The notes beneath the pieces were generated by a model. It saw only the letters and a program-made list of their open reading frames with translations, did no database searches and had not been told where the DNA came from. A stretch of DNA of 64,000 bases from NCBI GenBank assembly GCA_963556495.2, contig OY747700.1, forward strand, positions 7,366,520 through 7,430,519, written 5' to 3'. Shown piece by piece: positions 1 through 31,290 of this stretch. The translations under genes were made by a program, and so were the position numbers. Position 1 is the first letter of the stretch. Every line of letters begins with the position of its first letter. This stretch comes from Valencia hispanica. Its lineage: Eukaryota > Chordata > Actinopteri > Cyprinodontiformes > Valenciidae.

Positions 1-20512
<20,512 letters not shown>

Positions 20513-20975
20513 AAAAAACAACAGTCCGGCACATCAGGTCCTCGCCGTAGCAACGCCTTCACGTCACCTTCACGTCACCTTCACGTCACCTTCACGTCAC
20601 CCAAGTCTGCATTTGCAGATTGTAGCCGCTGGTTTAAACTTTAAAGTATTAAATGGCAAGAAAATATTTTTTGTTTTTAAAATAAAACAGAGTCCAGATT
20701 TATTTGTACCTTTTTTTGGAGGCGAAAGATTCTCAGTGAAGAAAACCGGATCCAGAAAACTTGAAAACAGTTTGTGACTCGTATAAAATTGATTCATTTT
20801 CCAATATCTTTTACAAATGAGACAGAAAAACTTAAGTTCTGTAAAAACAATTCTAAATTTGTTTTTAAAGTGTCTGTTATACAGACTTGAACTACTGCAG
20901 GTTTCCTGTTCTGACTGTAAATAGACCCATTTTTTATATATATCTTTGTCAATAAATGTTTGACGACCCAACGGT
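20513..20975 (+). promoter_or_regulatory. ercc2: ercc2 3' UTR with poly(A) signal
   Basis: Follows the TAA. An AATAAA hexamer lies at 20951-20956, about 440 bases after the stop, with a GT-rich stretch (GTTGTGTTTTT) just downstream, so cleavage near 20970-20980 is expected. A short tandem repeat sits near its start (20556-20600). The LINE that begins around 21000 starts almost directly after the presumed cleavage site. Confidence 0.75.
20556..20600 (+). repeat. 11-bp tandem repeat, four copies, in ercc2 3' UTR
   Basis: The unit CCTTCACGTCA is repeated four times without interruption, starting 44 bases after the ercc2 stop. Each unit contains ACGTCA, a half CRE-like hexamer, but in a 3' UTR this is more likely replication slippage than a binding array. 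Confidence 0.9.
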
Positions 20976-21005
20976 TGTGTTTTTATCTAGACGTTAAATA
21001 CTCTA

Positions 21006-21329
21006 GTGGATCCAAGCAAAGAAAAATCGGAGGTCACAAAAATTAGTGTTGCTTCGGTGTGTAAGTTTGCTAAAACAATGTCCGACTTGGTAATCTTTTC
21101 TGGTCCCCTGCCTGATCGGACCAGTGACGACATGTTTAGCCGCATGCTGTCATTCGATCAATGGTTGTCTAGGTGGTGTCCTGCAAACGATGTGGGCTAC
21201 TTTGATAACTGGAGAACATTTTGGGGAAAACCTGGTCTGATCCGGAGAGACGGCATCCATCCCACTTTGGATGGAGCAGCTCTTCCTTCTAGGAATATGG
21301 ACGAATTTATTAGTCCTCCAAAACACTGA
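21006..21329 (+). pseudogene. LINE ORF1 fragment, SGNH-esterase-like
   Basis: Contains LVIFSGPLPDR, SFDQWLSRWC, NWRTFWGKPGLIRRDGIHP and TLDGAALPSRN. The RDGIHPTLxG segment is the conserved terminal Asp-x-x-His block of SGNH hydrolases found in ORF1 of CR1/L2-type LINEs. The N-terminal nucleophile block is not present, so this is a partial ORF1. Confidence 0.75.
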
Positions 21330-21422
21330 CAACCCAGGGTCCAGACCAGGAAGCAGAGTCGTAGTTTAACGCACCTCTCTGCTGCTTCTGTACTGTTACC
21401 CACCCATTACCCTATAGAAACA

Positions 21423-22672
21423 GTGTCTTGCCCACGGCCAAAATTAAATGGATTAAAAGTTAAGCCAACAAAAGCAAATTATGGAAATCTCATAAAAATA
21501 AATACAACTTTGACTGAAAATAAATCTATTAAATGTGATTTATTAAACATAAGATCTCTCTCCTCAAAGACTTTGTTAGTAAATGACTTGATTTGTGATA
21601 ATCACATTGATTTGCTTTGTCTCACAGAAACCTGGTTGCAGCAGGAGGATTATGTCAGTATAAATGAGTCGACTCCTTCCAGTCATTTAAATTTTCACAT
21701 TCCTAGAAATACTGGGCGAGGGGGAGGAGTTGCAACCATTTTTCATTCTGATTTACTAATTAGTCCCAGACCAATTGATAGCTACAGTTCTTTTGAACAT
21801 CTAACCCTTAATTTTCCTCATCCAAGTTGCAAAACATTAAGACCATTTATATTTGTGGTTTTGTATCGTCCACCAGGCCCTTACTCTCAATTCTTGGACC
21901 AGATCTCAAATTTTTTATCTGATTTAGTATTAAATACTGATAGGGTTTAAATATAGTGGGGGACTTTAATATTCATGTGGATACTGAAAGTGATAGCCTA
22001 AATGCAGCCTTTAATGCTATTTTAGACTCAATTGGCTTTACTCAAAAATTACAGGGATCGACCCACTCGGGTAAACACACTTTGGACCTTGTACTGACAT
22101 ACGGTATTGAATGTAAGGAAATAACAGTCCACCCACATAACCTGGTCCTGTCTGACCAATTCTTAATAACTTTTGAATTTACTTTAACTGACCATCTTAA
22201 ATCTGAAAGAAAATTTCATTATAGTAGAGCTTTATCAGACAATGCTGTAACAATTTTTAAAGAATCTGTTCCATTCTTACTTTCCTCAGTGTCTCAGAGT
22301 AACACAGTGGATGGCAGCAATTCTATCTCTAACCCTTCAGAAATTGATGGTCTGGTTCACAGCGTTACGTCCTCATTGCGTTTGGCATTAGATAGTGTAG
22401 CCTCCTTAAAAAAGAAAGTGGCTAGCCATAGGAGGCTGACTCCTTGGTTTAACGCAGAGTTGCGTACTTTAAAGCAGAATACTAGGAAGTTGGAGAGAAA
22501 ATGGCGCTCTACACACCTAGAGGATTCCTATTTAACTTGGAAAAACAGTCTACTGCTGTATATAAAGACCCTTCGACAAGCTAGAACAGCATATTTTTCA
22601 TCACTAATAGAGGCGAATAAAAACAATCCTAGGTTTCTTTTTAGTACAGTTGCCAAACTTACAGAGTCATAG
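21423..22672 (+). pseudogene. LINE endonuclease (APE type), frame-broken
   Basis: [16 protein letters not shown], then [10 protein letters not shown] (catalytic Glu in ETW), [13 protein letters not shown] and [13 protein letters not shown]. The frame breaks around 21950 and the next frame starts GDFNIHVDTESD (catalytic Asp/Asn), followed by STHSGKHTLDLVLTYG and LSDQFLITFEF (SDH-like, here SDQ). APE endonucleases nick the target for reverse transcription. Replacement of the catalytic His by Gln in the SDH motif and the frame break mark it as inactive. Confidence 0.8.
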
Positions 22673-22854
22673 CTCTGTTGATCCAACTATTCCCCCAGCT
22701 CTTAGCAGTGATGATTTTATGGGATTCTTCATAAATAAAATGAATTCTATTAAAAATAAAATCATTGGCATCCTCCCAAACATGATTACTTCTTCCTCAG
22801 TAAATGAGGCGGTATCGGAAAGAACTGTAGAACCTCAGTTGTGCTTAGGCTGTT

Positions 22855-23514
22855 TTGATTCAGTTGAGCTTTCGGATGGCATTAAATTGGCCCCCAGTAA
22901 TAACAAAGAACCTCGGCGTTATTTTTGACCAAGACTTGACATTTAAATCCCATATTAAACAGGTTTCTAGGATTTCTTTCTTTCACCTCCGGAATATTGC
23001 TAAAATTAGAAACATCCTGTCCAGGAGTGATGCTGAGAAACTAGTCCATGCATTTGTTACTTCAAGGCTGGACTACTGTAATTCTTTATCAGGAAGTCCA
23101 CAAAATGCCATTAAAAGCCTTCAGTTGATCCAAAATGCGGCAGCAAGAGTTCTGATGAATATTAAAAAGAGAGATCACATTTCTCCTGCTTTAGCTTCCC
23201 TTCATTGGCTCCCTGTTAAACCCAGAATAGAATTTAAGATCCTTCTTCTTACATATAAAGCCCTTAATAATCAAGCTCCATCATACATCAGAGATCTAAT
23301 TGTTCCTTATGTTCCTAACAGAGCCCTTTGCTCTCAGACTGCAGGTTTACTTGTAGTTCCTAGGATTTCTAAAAGTAGAATGGGAGGCAGATCTTTTAGT
23401 TATCAGGCTCCTCTCCTGTGGAACCAGCTCCCAGCTTTAGTCCGTGAGGCAGACACTCTGTTTACTTTTAAGGCCAGGATTAAAACTTTCCTTTTTGATA
23501 AAGCTTATAGTTAG
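22855..23514 (+). pseudogene. LINE RT C-terminal domain
   Basis: NLGVIFDQDLTFKSHIKQVS, then [47 protein letters not shown] and the end [15 protein letters not shown]. This is the common fish L2-type RT thumb/C-terminal region; the catalytic palm upstream is deleted. Confidence 0.85.
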
Positions 23515-25049
23515 AGTGGCTAAGGTCATCCTGAGCTATCTCTGTAGTTATGCTGCTATAGGCTTAGACTGCTGGAGGACAGACTTACCAATTTTCTTCA
23601 CTCTGCTACTTCCTTTTCTCCTACTACTCTCCAGTTGTATTACAGTACATTCTGTTATTTCGACTGTTAACTTTGTTTTCTCTGTGTTTTTCTCCCCATA
23701 GAAGATATACCTGGTCTGGTATCCTGCTTGGCTGCAATGCCCTGTTGGACGGGGGGCATCGACTGGGATGATCCTCCCAGTAACTGAACATCCACTGTGT
23801 CCTGTTATCAACTTTTTACTTTCTGTAACATAGAAAGTTCTCTTATATCAGATCTTCTGTTCCTTCTGTGTCTCTGCTCTGTCTTCTCAAACCCCCAGAC
23901 GGTCGTGGCAGATGGCCGCTCCTACTGAGCCTGGTTCTGTTGGAGGTTTCTTCCTGTTAAAAGGGGAGTTTTTCCTCTCCACCGTCGCTACATGCTTGCT
24001 CAGTATGAGGGATTGCTGAAGGATTGCTGTGGTTGGAAAGTCTGCATCAACGGGGCCCAACCTCACGCCAATGACTGACGCAATCTGCTGGGATTCCTTA
24101 AATAGGAAACTTTTTAACTGATTGGAATGTTTGTATAAATGTATTGAAATGACTTCTTGTTAAGTGCCTTAAGATGACATATGTTGTGAATTGGCTCTAT
24201 ATAAATAAACTGAATTGAAAAAACATGAACTCTGAAATTACAGCTTCAACAAATGCTGCTAAAATGGGTCACATATTGAACATAAAAGGTAATATTTTCC
24301 ACATAATAGACCTGTTTATTGTACATTACTAATGTTTATTTGCACAATCTGGTCCAAACATCGCGTTCAATATAGAAAAGGACATTAACCCCTTAATACC
24401 TGCATGTGTATACAATTGAATAATTATTATTTTTTGGTCGATCAGGCGTTACATTTGAGATTATAAATTTAAACGACATTATTTTACCAGAACTGCTAAA
24501 TTTTACACCTTCTCATTGTCTAACATTTTATTCCTCATATCAAAAATACAACTGAAATAGAATTTTATCATCTTAAAGAAAATGTTTTGCCAGATTTCTC
24601 TCCGTTTCAGCACAGGAGGTGTTGATGCATGCTTTTATTTTCAGTAGATTATTGTACTGCGCTGCTGTCCAGTCTTCGCCCCAAAAAAAAGATTTCAAGT
24701 CTACAACTCTTCCAGAACCAGAACGCAGCTGTGCTGACGGGAACACATTACACCAGTTTTTAAAGTCGCCGCATTGGCTCCCTGTGCGTGTCAGGATCGA
24801 TTTTTAAAAAGTTTTTTTAAAATTAGTTTATAAATGTCTTAAAGCAACACTAAGTAAGTTTTGCTCTCTGGGTCCCCCTACAGTTGGGAAAAATGTATTG
24901 TTTTCTACTACTGTCCTAAAATCTGTTATGGTTACACCAGGGGATTCACATTTACAAGCGATACCCTCTAACGTTACAGATTTGCACGTCTTGGGCAGCC
25001 TTTGTGTCAAATGTCTTCATCCCAGGTACATTTTCTATATTTCAGCATG

Positions 25050-25290
25050 TCATATGTACGGCGGCGTAGAGCTGTCAGCCATATAATAAAGAAATTAGAC
25101 CGTTTCACGTTATAACAAAAACGTGAAAACCACTTGTAACTAAAACGTTATAACGTGATAGTTTATTGTAAAAACGTGAAAACCCCTTGTAACTAAAACG
25201 TTATAACGTGATAGTTTGACATTTTTACAATAAACTATCACGTTATAACTTAATACGGTCTAATTTCTTTATTATATGGCTGACAGCTCT
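25050..25290. repeat. Long hairpin within TTAA element copy 1
   Basis: Left arm CATATGTACGGCGGCGTAGA then CTGTCAGCC and AAGAAATTAGACCGT, mirrored by ACGGTCTAATTTCTT, GGCTGACAG. The inner repeats of CACGTTATAACGTG are themselves palindromic. The outer right arm is cut off by the element that begins at 25291. A complete version is at 36861-37083. Confidence 0.85.
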
Positions 25291-26534
25291 GTTCTGACGA
25301 TCTGTGCTACCTCCTCAGAATGTCCTACCGTAGCGCGCATCTGTCGGTGCTACCCCTTGAAAAGTATGTTTACATGCCAAAAACAACAACTGTTAGCTTT
25401 GATGTTAAACATAATCATCGGAAAATATTTTTCAAGTGACGGGATTGAAGTGGCAGTTTAGCAGTAATGCCTAACATAGCAAAAATGTATTAATAACGAA
25501 AACTTTTCTTTCAATCCAGAGAACATGCTACCCGTTTAATATAAAGCTAAAACTGGCACATAAAGATGCACTAAAAACCATGATCAGAATATCCTACCTG
25601 TTAAATAGGCCTATAGATGAATAGCACACTCTGGAAATCTGTTAGTTTGTAAAGCAGCTAATGAATATATACCAAGCCAGTAAGACGTAGAACAGATAGC
25701 AATATTATTACTCCAAAATATTAAAATGTAGTATGATTATAAGCACAAATAGCCCACAAAATACACCGCATTTACTGTACAGACTAATTAATGGGACTTG
25801 TTTACATGCAGTGTAACTATATCATTCAATTCAAATTCAAAAATACTTTATTGATCCCAGAGGGAAATTAAGTGGTGTAGCTCATATAATTAATTCTTTA
25901 AGGAGTTGTTGTAGATGATGATGGCTGTGGGCAGGAAGGATTTCCTGTAGCGGTCTGTATTGCAGCAAAACTGAAGAAGCCTCCGACTGAAGACGCTCTG
26001 TTGTTGTATGACAGTCTCATGAAGAGGATGCTCAGGGTTGTCCAAAATGTTTTTGATTTCATGAAGAATCCTTCTTTGCATCATCATCTCCAGATGTTTC
26101 ACAGTCGTCCCCAGAACAGAACCAGAACCCTTTTTATCAGGTTGTTTAGCCTTTTTAAATCCCTGGCTCTGATGCTGCTACCCCAACAGATGACGGCTGA
26201 AGAGATTACACTCTCCACAACAGACGCGTAGAAGATCTGCAGCATCTTGCTGCAAACCTTGAAGGACCTAAGCTTCCTCATTGAAGTGAAACTAACATAC
26301 AAGGGCTGTCATGTAAACTTGAAACTAGTAGCTTAAGGAAAGCCTTAAAATATTTTGAATAAAAATTAGCCAGTCATAAAATAATTTGAATAAAACTCAC
26401 CGTAAACTTCAAAGAAATAAAACAGACGAAATGGATCTTCCAGGTAGGAATTCTTTATGACAGATTTGCTGAGTAAGCGAATTGTGACGTAACATCGAAA
26501 TGTGCATGCGGGTAGCACAGATAGTCGGTGTACC
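25291..26534. mobile_element. Unnamed element with GTGCTACC ends (copy 1), hosting a LINE
   Basis: Left end GTTCTGACGATCTGTGCTAC; the right end read inverted begins GGTACACCGACTATCTGTGC. The interior is the reverse complement of 45826-46250 and 48020-48380 (blocks such as AAATGCGGTGTATTTTGCGG). It sits in the right arm of the 25050 hairpin. A family B LINE has inserted at 25824-26281. No coding capacity or known superfamily recognised; the target duplication is not clear. Confidence 0.65.
25824..26281 (-). mobile_element. LINE family B 3' end nested in 25291-26534
   Basis: Family B tail (CAAATTCAAAAATACTTTAT) followed on the minus strand by FRKLRSFKVCSKMLQIFY, CWGSSIRARDLKRLNNLIK and FLPTAIIIYNNSLKN. 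5'-truncated at about 26281. Confidence 0.88.
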
Positions 26535-27220
26535 GGCGTACAGATGAATACAATTTCGGCTCCGTCATGATGACAATTGTTCAAGCTACCTGCTGCTAGG
26601 TATCTTCCATTTATATGTACCTGCCGAGTATGCTCCACCCAGAGAGCCTTGCAAGACGCTGCACCTACCGGCTTTTGTGAAGCCTGCCGTAAAGCAAGTC
26701 GCATTTGAACTACAAAACCGCTACCCGACGACCCAAAGTTACATAGTGCTGTTATGGCCGACAGAGGGCCGCAAAGCGAATGCAGAAGTGCCGTTTCACC
26801 CTTATGACTTGATCAACCTCTGACACGAGTTCGGAAACATTATTTTAAGGTAAAACAAACTCTTTAGTGCTGCTTTAATGGTCTTGGTCCGGCTTATTTA
26901 TCCCACCTTCTTTTAAAGTTTTAAAGAGGTCCTCTGGTTACCGGCCTTTTAGTGGTGCTGCAGGTTCAGAACGAAGGCATACGGCCCTCGTCTGTGGACC
27001 AGCCTGCTGCAGAAACTGCTGATGTTTTTAAAAACTACCCTCAACACCTACCTTTCTTAGCTTCGATTTTAATCAGGTTATTTTATTTATCAATTTTTAA
27101 TCTTATTTTCTTTTGTTTTAAGAATTTCTTTTAAACTATTTTGCTTTAAATGTGTTTTCTTTTCCGTTTTTAATCATGCAAAGTGCTCTCCAATTAAAAT
27201 TTTATTTGATTAGGAAGTTC

Positions 27221-28799
27221 TGAAGTACATTTTTTTATTGTTTAATTTTGATAGTTGGGTTATGCTTCTCTACTTCTGCCTACAAAACGGCGTTACCTTA
27301 AAAAGACGCAAAGACAAATGGGTGATGCTCCTGGAGAATCATCCGCATTTTTTATGAGCGGAAGTATTTCCAAGCAGGCAACATGTCAGCCGACTCGCGG
27401 CATCCAGCGGTGAGGGAGGGGCAGAAATACTCTGTACAGAAAAAAAAAAAAAAAGCAACGGTACGAAGCAATATCTCTGGTTTAGAAACTAAATTTTTTA
27501 GGACTGTGCTTTAGGTGGATGAGGGGAACAAAAACGTTCCTATCAATCCACGGTCCAATACTTACCCAGATTAAGTCTGAGGTCACGGGTCCACGAGGTG
27601 AAACCAGATGTTCCTCCCTTCCAGAAACAGTCTCCAGATCAGGGTGCCTGGAAAACCTCCAATTTGAGGCGTTTGTTTTGCCTCCTGAACTGTGTCCAGT
27701 TATTATCTGGTCTCGATCCAAATCGGACGACTATAGGTCAGCTTTCGGTTCATTGCTCCAGACGAGCAGCAGTCCATCTCTTAATATCCTGCTCCTTCTT
27801 GTTATAAAAGCATCAGGATGCTACGCTACAACATAAAAAGAAAAAGACAACAGCCTCCAAATAAACACAGAAAATACACAAAAGACTTCAGGTCACAGTT
27901 GAATCCTCTTTAATCCTATTTAACTTACAACAAATCTGCAGATATAAAACACAAACATTCCTCTTTACCAGAGTAAACCTCTTCAATTTTAACCCTACAT
28001 GTGCTTTCTTTTTCTTTTCTTTTCTTTAAAGCTTTCTATTGTAACTAGCAGTATGACTTCACCTCCCCAAACAGACGGCAGTAATAGCGTTTAGCACAGC
28101 AAATATACAAACATTCTTCATGAAAAATCAAATCTGACCAGGTGACAATCAGTAGTGCATGGAGATTTTAAATCCAGTTTTTAAAGCTGGGTTGACCTAT
28201 AAACTTCTTCACTGAGACTAAAGCTACATCTACTAGCTTCTCAGGTTGGAGTTGTGCATTTGTAAACTAGCTTTAATTTGGAGTTTAACATTCAGGGTTT
28301 TAAACGTGAACTCTTTAATTTAAACGATTTTCAGTGTCCGGGTTGCTGCTAGAAACAAACCAGCGGTGAACAAGCCTTACTAAACCGTGCAAGATTTTAA
28401 TGAAATGTAAAGTAGTGTAATTTTTGTAGAGAGTTTTTTTTTATGCTTGGCAACAAGAGCCGGATCTGGTTCAGAGCTTGCACCAAATTTACCAAAGTTT
28501 AATCAAAACAGCCATAAACGTGGTTAATAAGAGAAACTATTTTAGGGTTGTACCAAAAAATAAGCATTTTATTTTTCTGTAAAAACCTCACCCTAAATAT
28601 TTTTAAGTGTTCCTCTGCATTAACAGCCTGTGCTTGCAGGACAAATTCGCTCCACTCCTGAATTGTGGTGACTCTCTGGTGACCCAAAGCAAAAGCAATC
28701 AGGACTAGATGAAGTCAAGCAGCTTTTAGCCAATCAAATTACACTCCTTTAATCACGTGACAAACAGCGACAACCTTGATTTAGTGCTAATTTCTTTTG
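27221..28799. other. Intergenic DNA, nothing recognised
   Basis: Unique-looking AT-rich sequence with an A14 run near 27441 and TTTTCTTTTC runs near 28010. Frames at 27519-27836 lack any recognisable domain or neighbouring splice signals. No transposon ends identified. Confidence 0.4.
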
Positions 28800-29335
28800 C
28801 TTGGATCAAGTCACCACATTTACAGGTGAATTTTTTTAAAGGTGAAAATTTGCTGGCAAATTTCTGTAGGTGTATCTTCACAGGTGCATTTATGATGGTG
28901 AATTTTTGAAGAAGAAAAGAACGGCAAGGTGAATTTTTGCAGGGACATTTTTGAAAGTGAAATTTCACAGGCAACATTTTTTGCTGGCAAATTTGCGGAG
29001 GTGAATTTCTGCAGGTTAATTTTTCTAGGTGAAATTCTGAAGGTGAATGTTTGGAAGAGAATTTTCGTTGGTGAATTTCTTAAGGTGGAATTTTGCATTC
29101 TAAATTTTGGGGTTTCGAATTTCTGCAGGTGAATGTTTGAAAGTGAGTTTTCGAATGTGGATTTTTGCACTTGAATTTTGAAGGTGAATTTTCTCAAATG
29201 AATCTTTGAAGGAGAAATTCTGCAGTTGGATTTTTGTTTTTATTTTCGGAGGTGAATTTCTAAAAAGGGAATTTTCACAGGTTAATTTTTGAAGGTAAAA
29301 TTTTAAAAGTGATTTTTTTTTTTTTACATAGTTCA
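28800..29335. repeat. Degenerate minisatellite with about 15-bp period
   Basis: Roughly 35 diverged copies of a unit like AGGTGAATTTTTGCA; variants include AGGTGAATTTCTGCA and AAGTGAAATTTCACA. Because the period is a multiple of three, long frames with a five-residue rhythm (for example LQKFT, on the minus strand) appear. These are repeat artefacts. Confidence 0.85.
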
Positions 29336-30419
29336 ATTCAATGTTTTAAAAAAGTCAGATTTTAATGAGACTATCTCTTCCATAATACTGGTAAAAATGC
29401 TGTGATCTTGGCAGGATGGTCCAATCAGAGTCCACAGAAAACACCTCCATCATTTAAAAATTCCTACTAATTCAGTCTTTATGTTTCACACCCCTAATTT
29501 ATGCCCTTCATCCTCGCCGTGAAGCCTGATATCTATTTCTCATCCAGTGAACTGCATTATCTGATTTTAGACTTGGAGTACAGTGAGGATTCAACATCAA
29601 AAGCCTTTCCTAAGGAATATATTTACAACATGCGTAAAGTTTGCGAGCTTCTCCACAGAGTGCCAGATGTTTGTTGGTCCATATTATAATATGGAATGTT
29701 AGCTGTAATAAAACAACAACAAAGTTTTAGAGGAAATACCCTTCATAATATGGAAATCACTTCAACCTTGTTAACACTTGTTAAATCAAAGCATGTTTGA
29801 TCATAACTTCAGAGTTTAAAGTGTCTTAAACATGATTTATTGATAGTTAAACATGTTAAAGTCAACTTTATAAATAGATGATTTTTCTGTGTTATCTTTT
29901 TGATGAATATTTCTATTAAAACCACAATAGTGTGAGGAAAGCCCCAATAAAACCCATTTGAGATTTCTACATTAGCCTCTGGCTTTTGTAAAATATATAT
30001 ATATATATATATTTATAAGGGTTAAGTATTGTTAAAAATCTAAAGTTATTTCTGTTAAACCTGATTTTTACAATTCAGAAAAAAGAAGAAACTGCAAAAA
30101 GAAATGTTGATAAACGTAAACCTTGTCGCTGCTAAGGGTGCTTTTCTCACTAGACGAAGTCTGCGCTACGCTCCTCATGAACAAAACCAGTTCAGGGAAC
30201 TAAAAATCTGGGAAACTTCCTTTAAGGTCGGTCGGTAATAAGAGAATACTGTTTACCAGGACAATCAGCGGTTCTCTGGGTTCCTTCGGGTTTTCTATGT
30301 AATTATTCCAAGATCTCCAGTCTAATGTCTTCACAGCCTTAAAATATAAAATACTGAAGTTCACCATAAATTTACAGCTGGCAGGTTTTAAATGTGTAAT
30401 CAGCAAAGAACCGAAGAAG

Positions 30420-31290
30420 AAACTAGAGGGAGGAGCCAAGGAGGGACATAAGTGAAGGACATAAGGAAGGAGGGGTAGGGGTGGTATGAAAACAAGTGTC
30501 CAAGGATACAAGGAAGACAAGAAGAGCAATAGGAAGGACAAGGTAGGAAGGAACAAAAAACACAAGTGAGGTGGTAGTGTAAAAGTAATGAAGGAAGGAC
30601 AAAGGACAAGGGAGAGGGGTAGTATAAAAGGAAGGCAGGAAAGCCAAAGGACACAAGGGAGAAGGTGGTATAGAAGGAAGGCCAAAGGACACAAGGGAGA
30701 GAGGTAGTATAAAAGGAATGAAGGAAGGCCAAAGGACACAAGGGAGAGAGGTAGTATAAAAGGAAGACAGGAAGGACAAAGGACAAGGGAGAGAGGTAGT
30801 GTAAAAGGAAGACAGGAAGGACAAGGGAGAGGGGTAGTATAAAAGGAAGGCAGGAAAGCCAAAGGACACAAGGGAGAAGGTGGTATAGAAGGAAGGCCAA
30901 AGGACACAAGGGAGAGAGGTAGTATAAAAGGAATGAAGGAAGGCCAAAGGACACAAGGGAGAGAGGTAGTATAAAAGGAATGAAGGAAGGGCAAAGAACA
31001 AGGGAGATGGGTAGTATAAAAGGAATGAACGAACGACAAACGACACAAGGGAGAGAGGTGGTATAAAAAGAATGAAGGAAGGACAAAGAACAAGGGAGAG
31101 AGTCAGTATACAAGAAGGAACAAAGGACACAAGGGAGGAGCATTGAATACAAGGCATGAAGGACAACAGGAAGGAAGGACCAAACTACAGATGGAACAAA
31201 CAACGCAAGGAAGGAAAGATAGGATACACAAGAGAGAAATGGAGGACAAGAAAGAGAAACAAAGGACACTAGGAAGTATATGAGGAATGA
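30420..31290. repeat. Purine-rich minisatellite, 47-bp unit, with about 215-bp higher-order repeat
   Basis: The unit includes GGTAGTATAAAAGGAATGAA then GGAAGGCCAAAGGACACAAG and GGAGAGA. Variants differ by short deletions. A multi-unit block starting at 30616 recurs at 30831 (offset 215 bp) with near identity. The unit has almost no minus-strand stops and 47 is not a multiple of three, so all three minus frames stay open for 247 to 297 codons. Between ercc2 and klc3. Confidence 0.92.

Larger units (their letters stand above)
20990..24240 (+). mobile_element. LINE family A (L2/CR1-like with esterase ORF1), RT core deleted
   Basis: Order: C-terminal part of an ORF1 SGNH-esterase domain (21006-21329), endonuclease (21423-22672, one frame break near 21950), linker to 22840, then directly the C-terminal end of the RT polyprotein (22880-23514), 3' UTR and a tail ending ATAAATAAACTGAATTGAA. 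The RT palm with its YxDD box is missing between about 22840 and 22880. It begins just past the ercc2 poly(A) site. Related copies: 10085, 10545, 32440, 41738 and 53270. Confidence 0.88.
24843..26874. mobile_element. TTAA-target element (copy 1) with further insertions
   Basis: Ends AGCAACACTA and TAGTGCTGCT, flanked by TTAA at 24839-24842 and 26875-26878. The empty site is verified by the host LINE reading frame. Carries an internal hairpin starting at 25050, and is itself interrupted at 25291-26534 by another element. Same family as 36378-37295. TTAA duplication indicates Kolobok or piggyBac type. No transposase frame is recognised. Confidence 0.8.
24590..27220 (+). mobile_element. LINE family D 3' part, interrupted by a TTAA element
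   Basis: 24619-24838 encodes HAFIFSRLLYCAAVQSS and HWLPVRVRIDF, then FKVF and YKCL. After the 2 kb insertion the frame resumes NGLGPAYLSHLLLKF at 26879, followed by GPLVTGLLVVL and TFLASILIRLF. The codons across the junction (YKCL-NGLGPAYL) read correctly when the insertion and one TTAA are ignored, proving one element interrupted by another. Degenerate L2-type LINE. Confidence 0.8.

Noticed and set aside
20556..20600. Possible CRISPR or CRE enhancer array
   Set aside because: Units are contiguous without spacers, in a 3' UTR of an animal gene; simple tandem slippage explains it.
27519..27836. 105-codon intergenic frame
   Set aside because: No recognisable domain, no start context or neighbours; expected by chance in this length of DNA.
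28753..29336. Minus-strand frames with repeating LQKFT-like peptides
   Set aside because: Products of the degenerate 15-bp repeat; no conserved domain and frames change between units.
30200..31269. Three overlapping minus-strand frames of 297, 289 and 247 codons rich in Leu, Pro, Ser and Phe
   Set aside because: They are translations of the 47-bp minisatellite in all three frames. No domain, splice context or initiation context.
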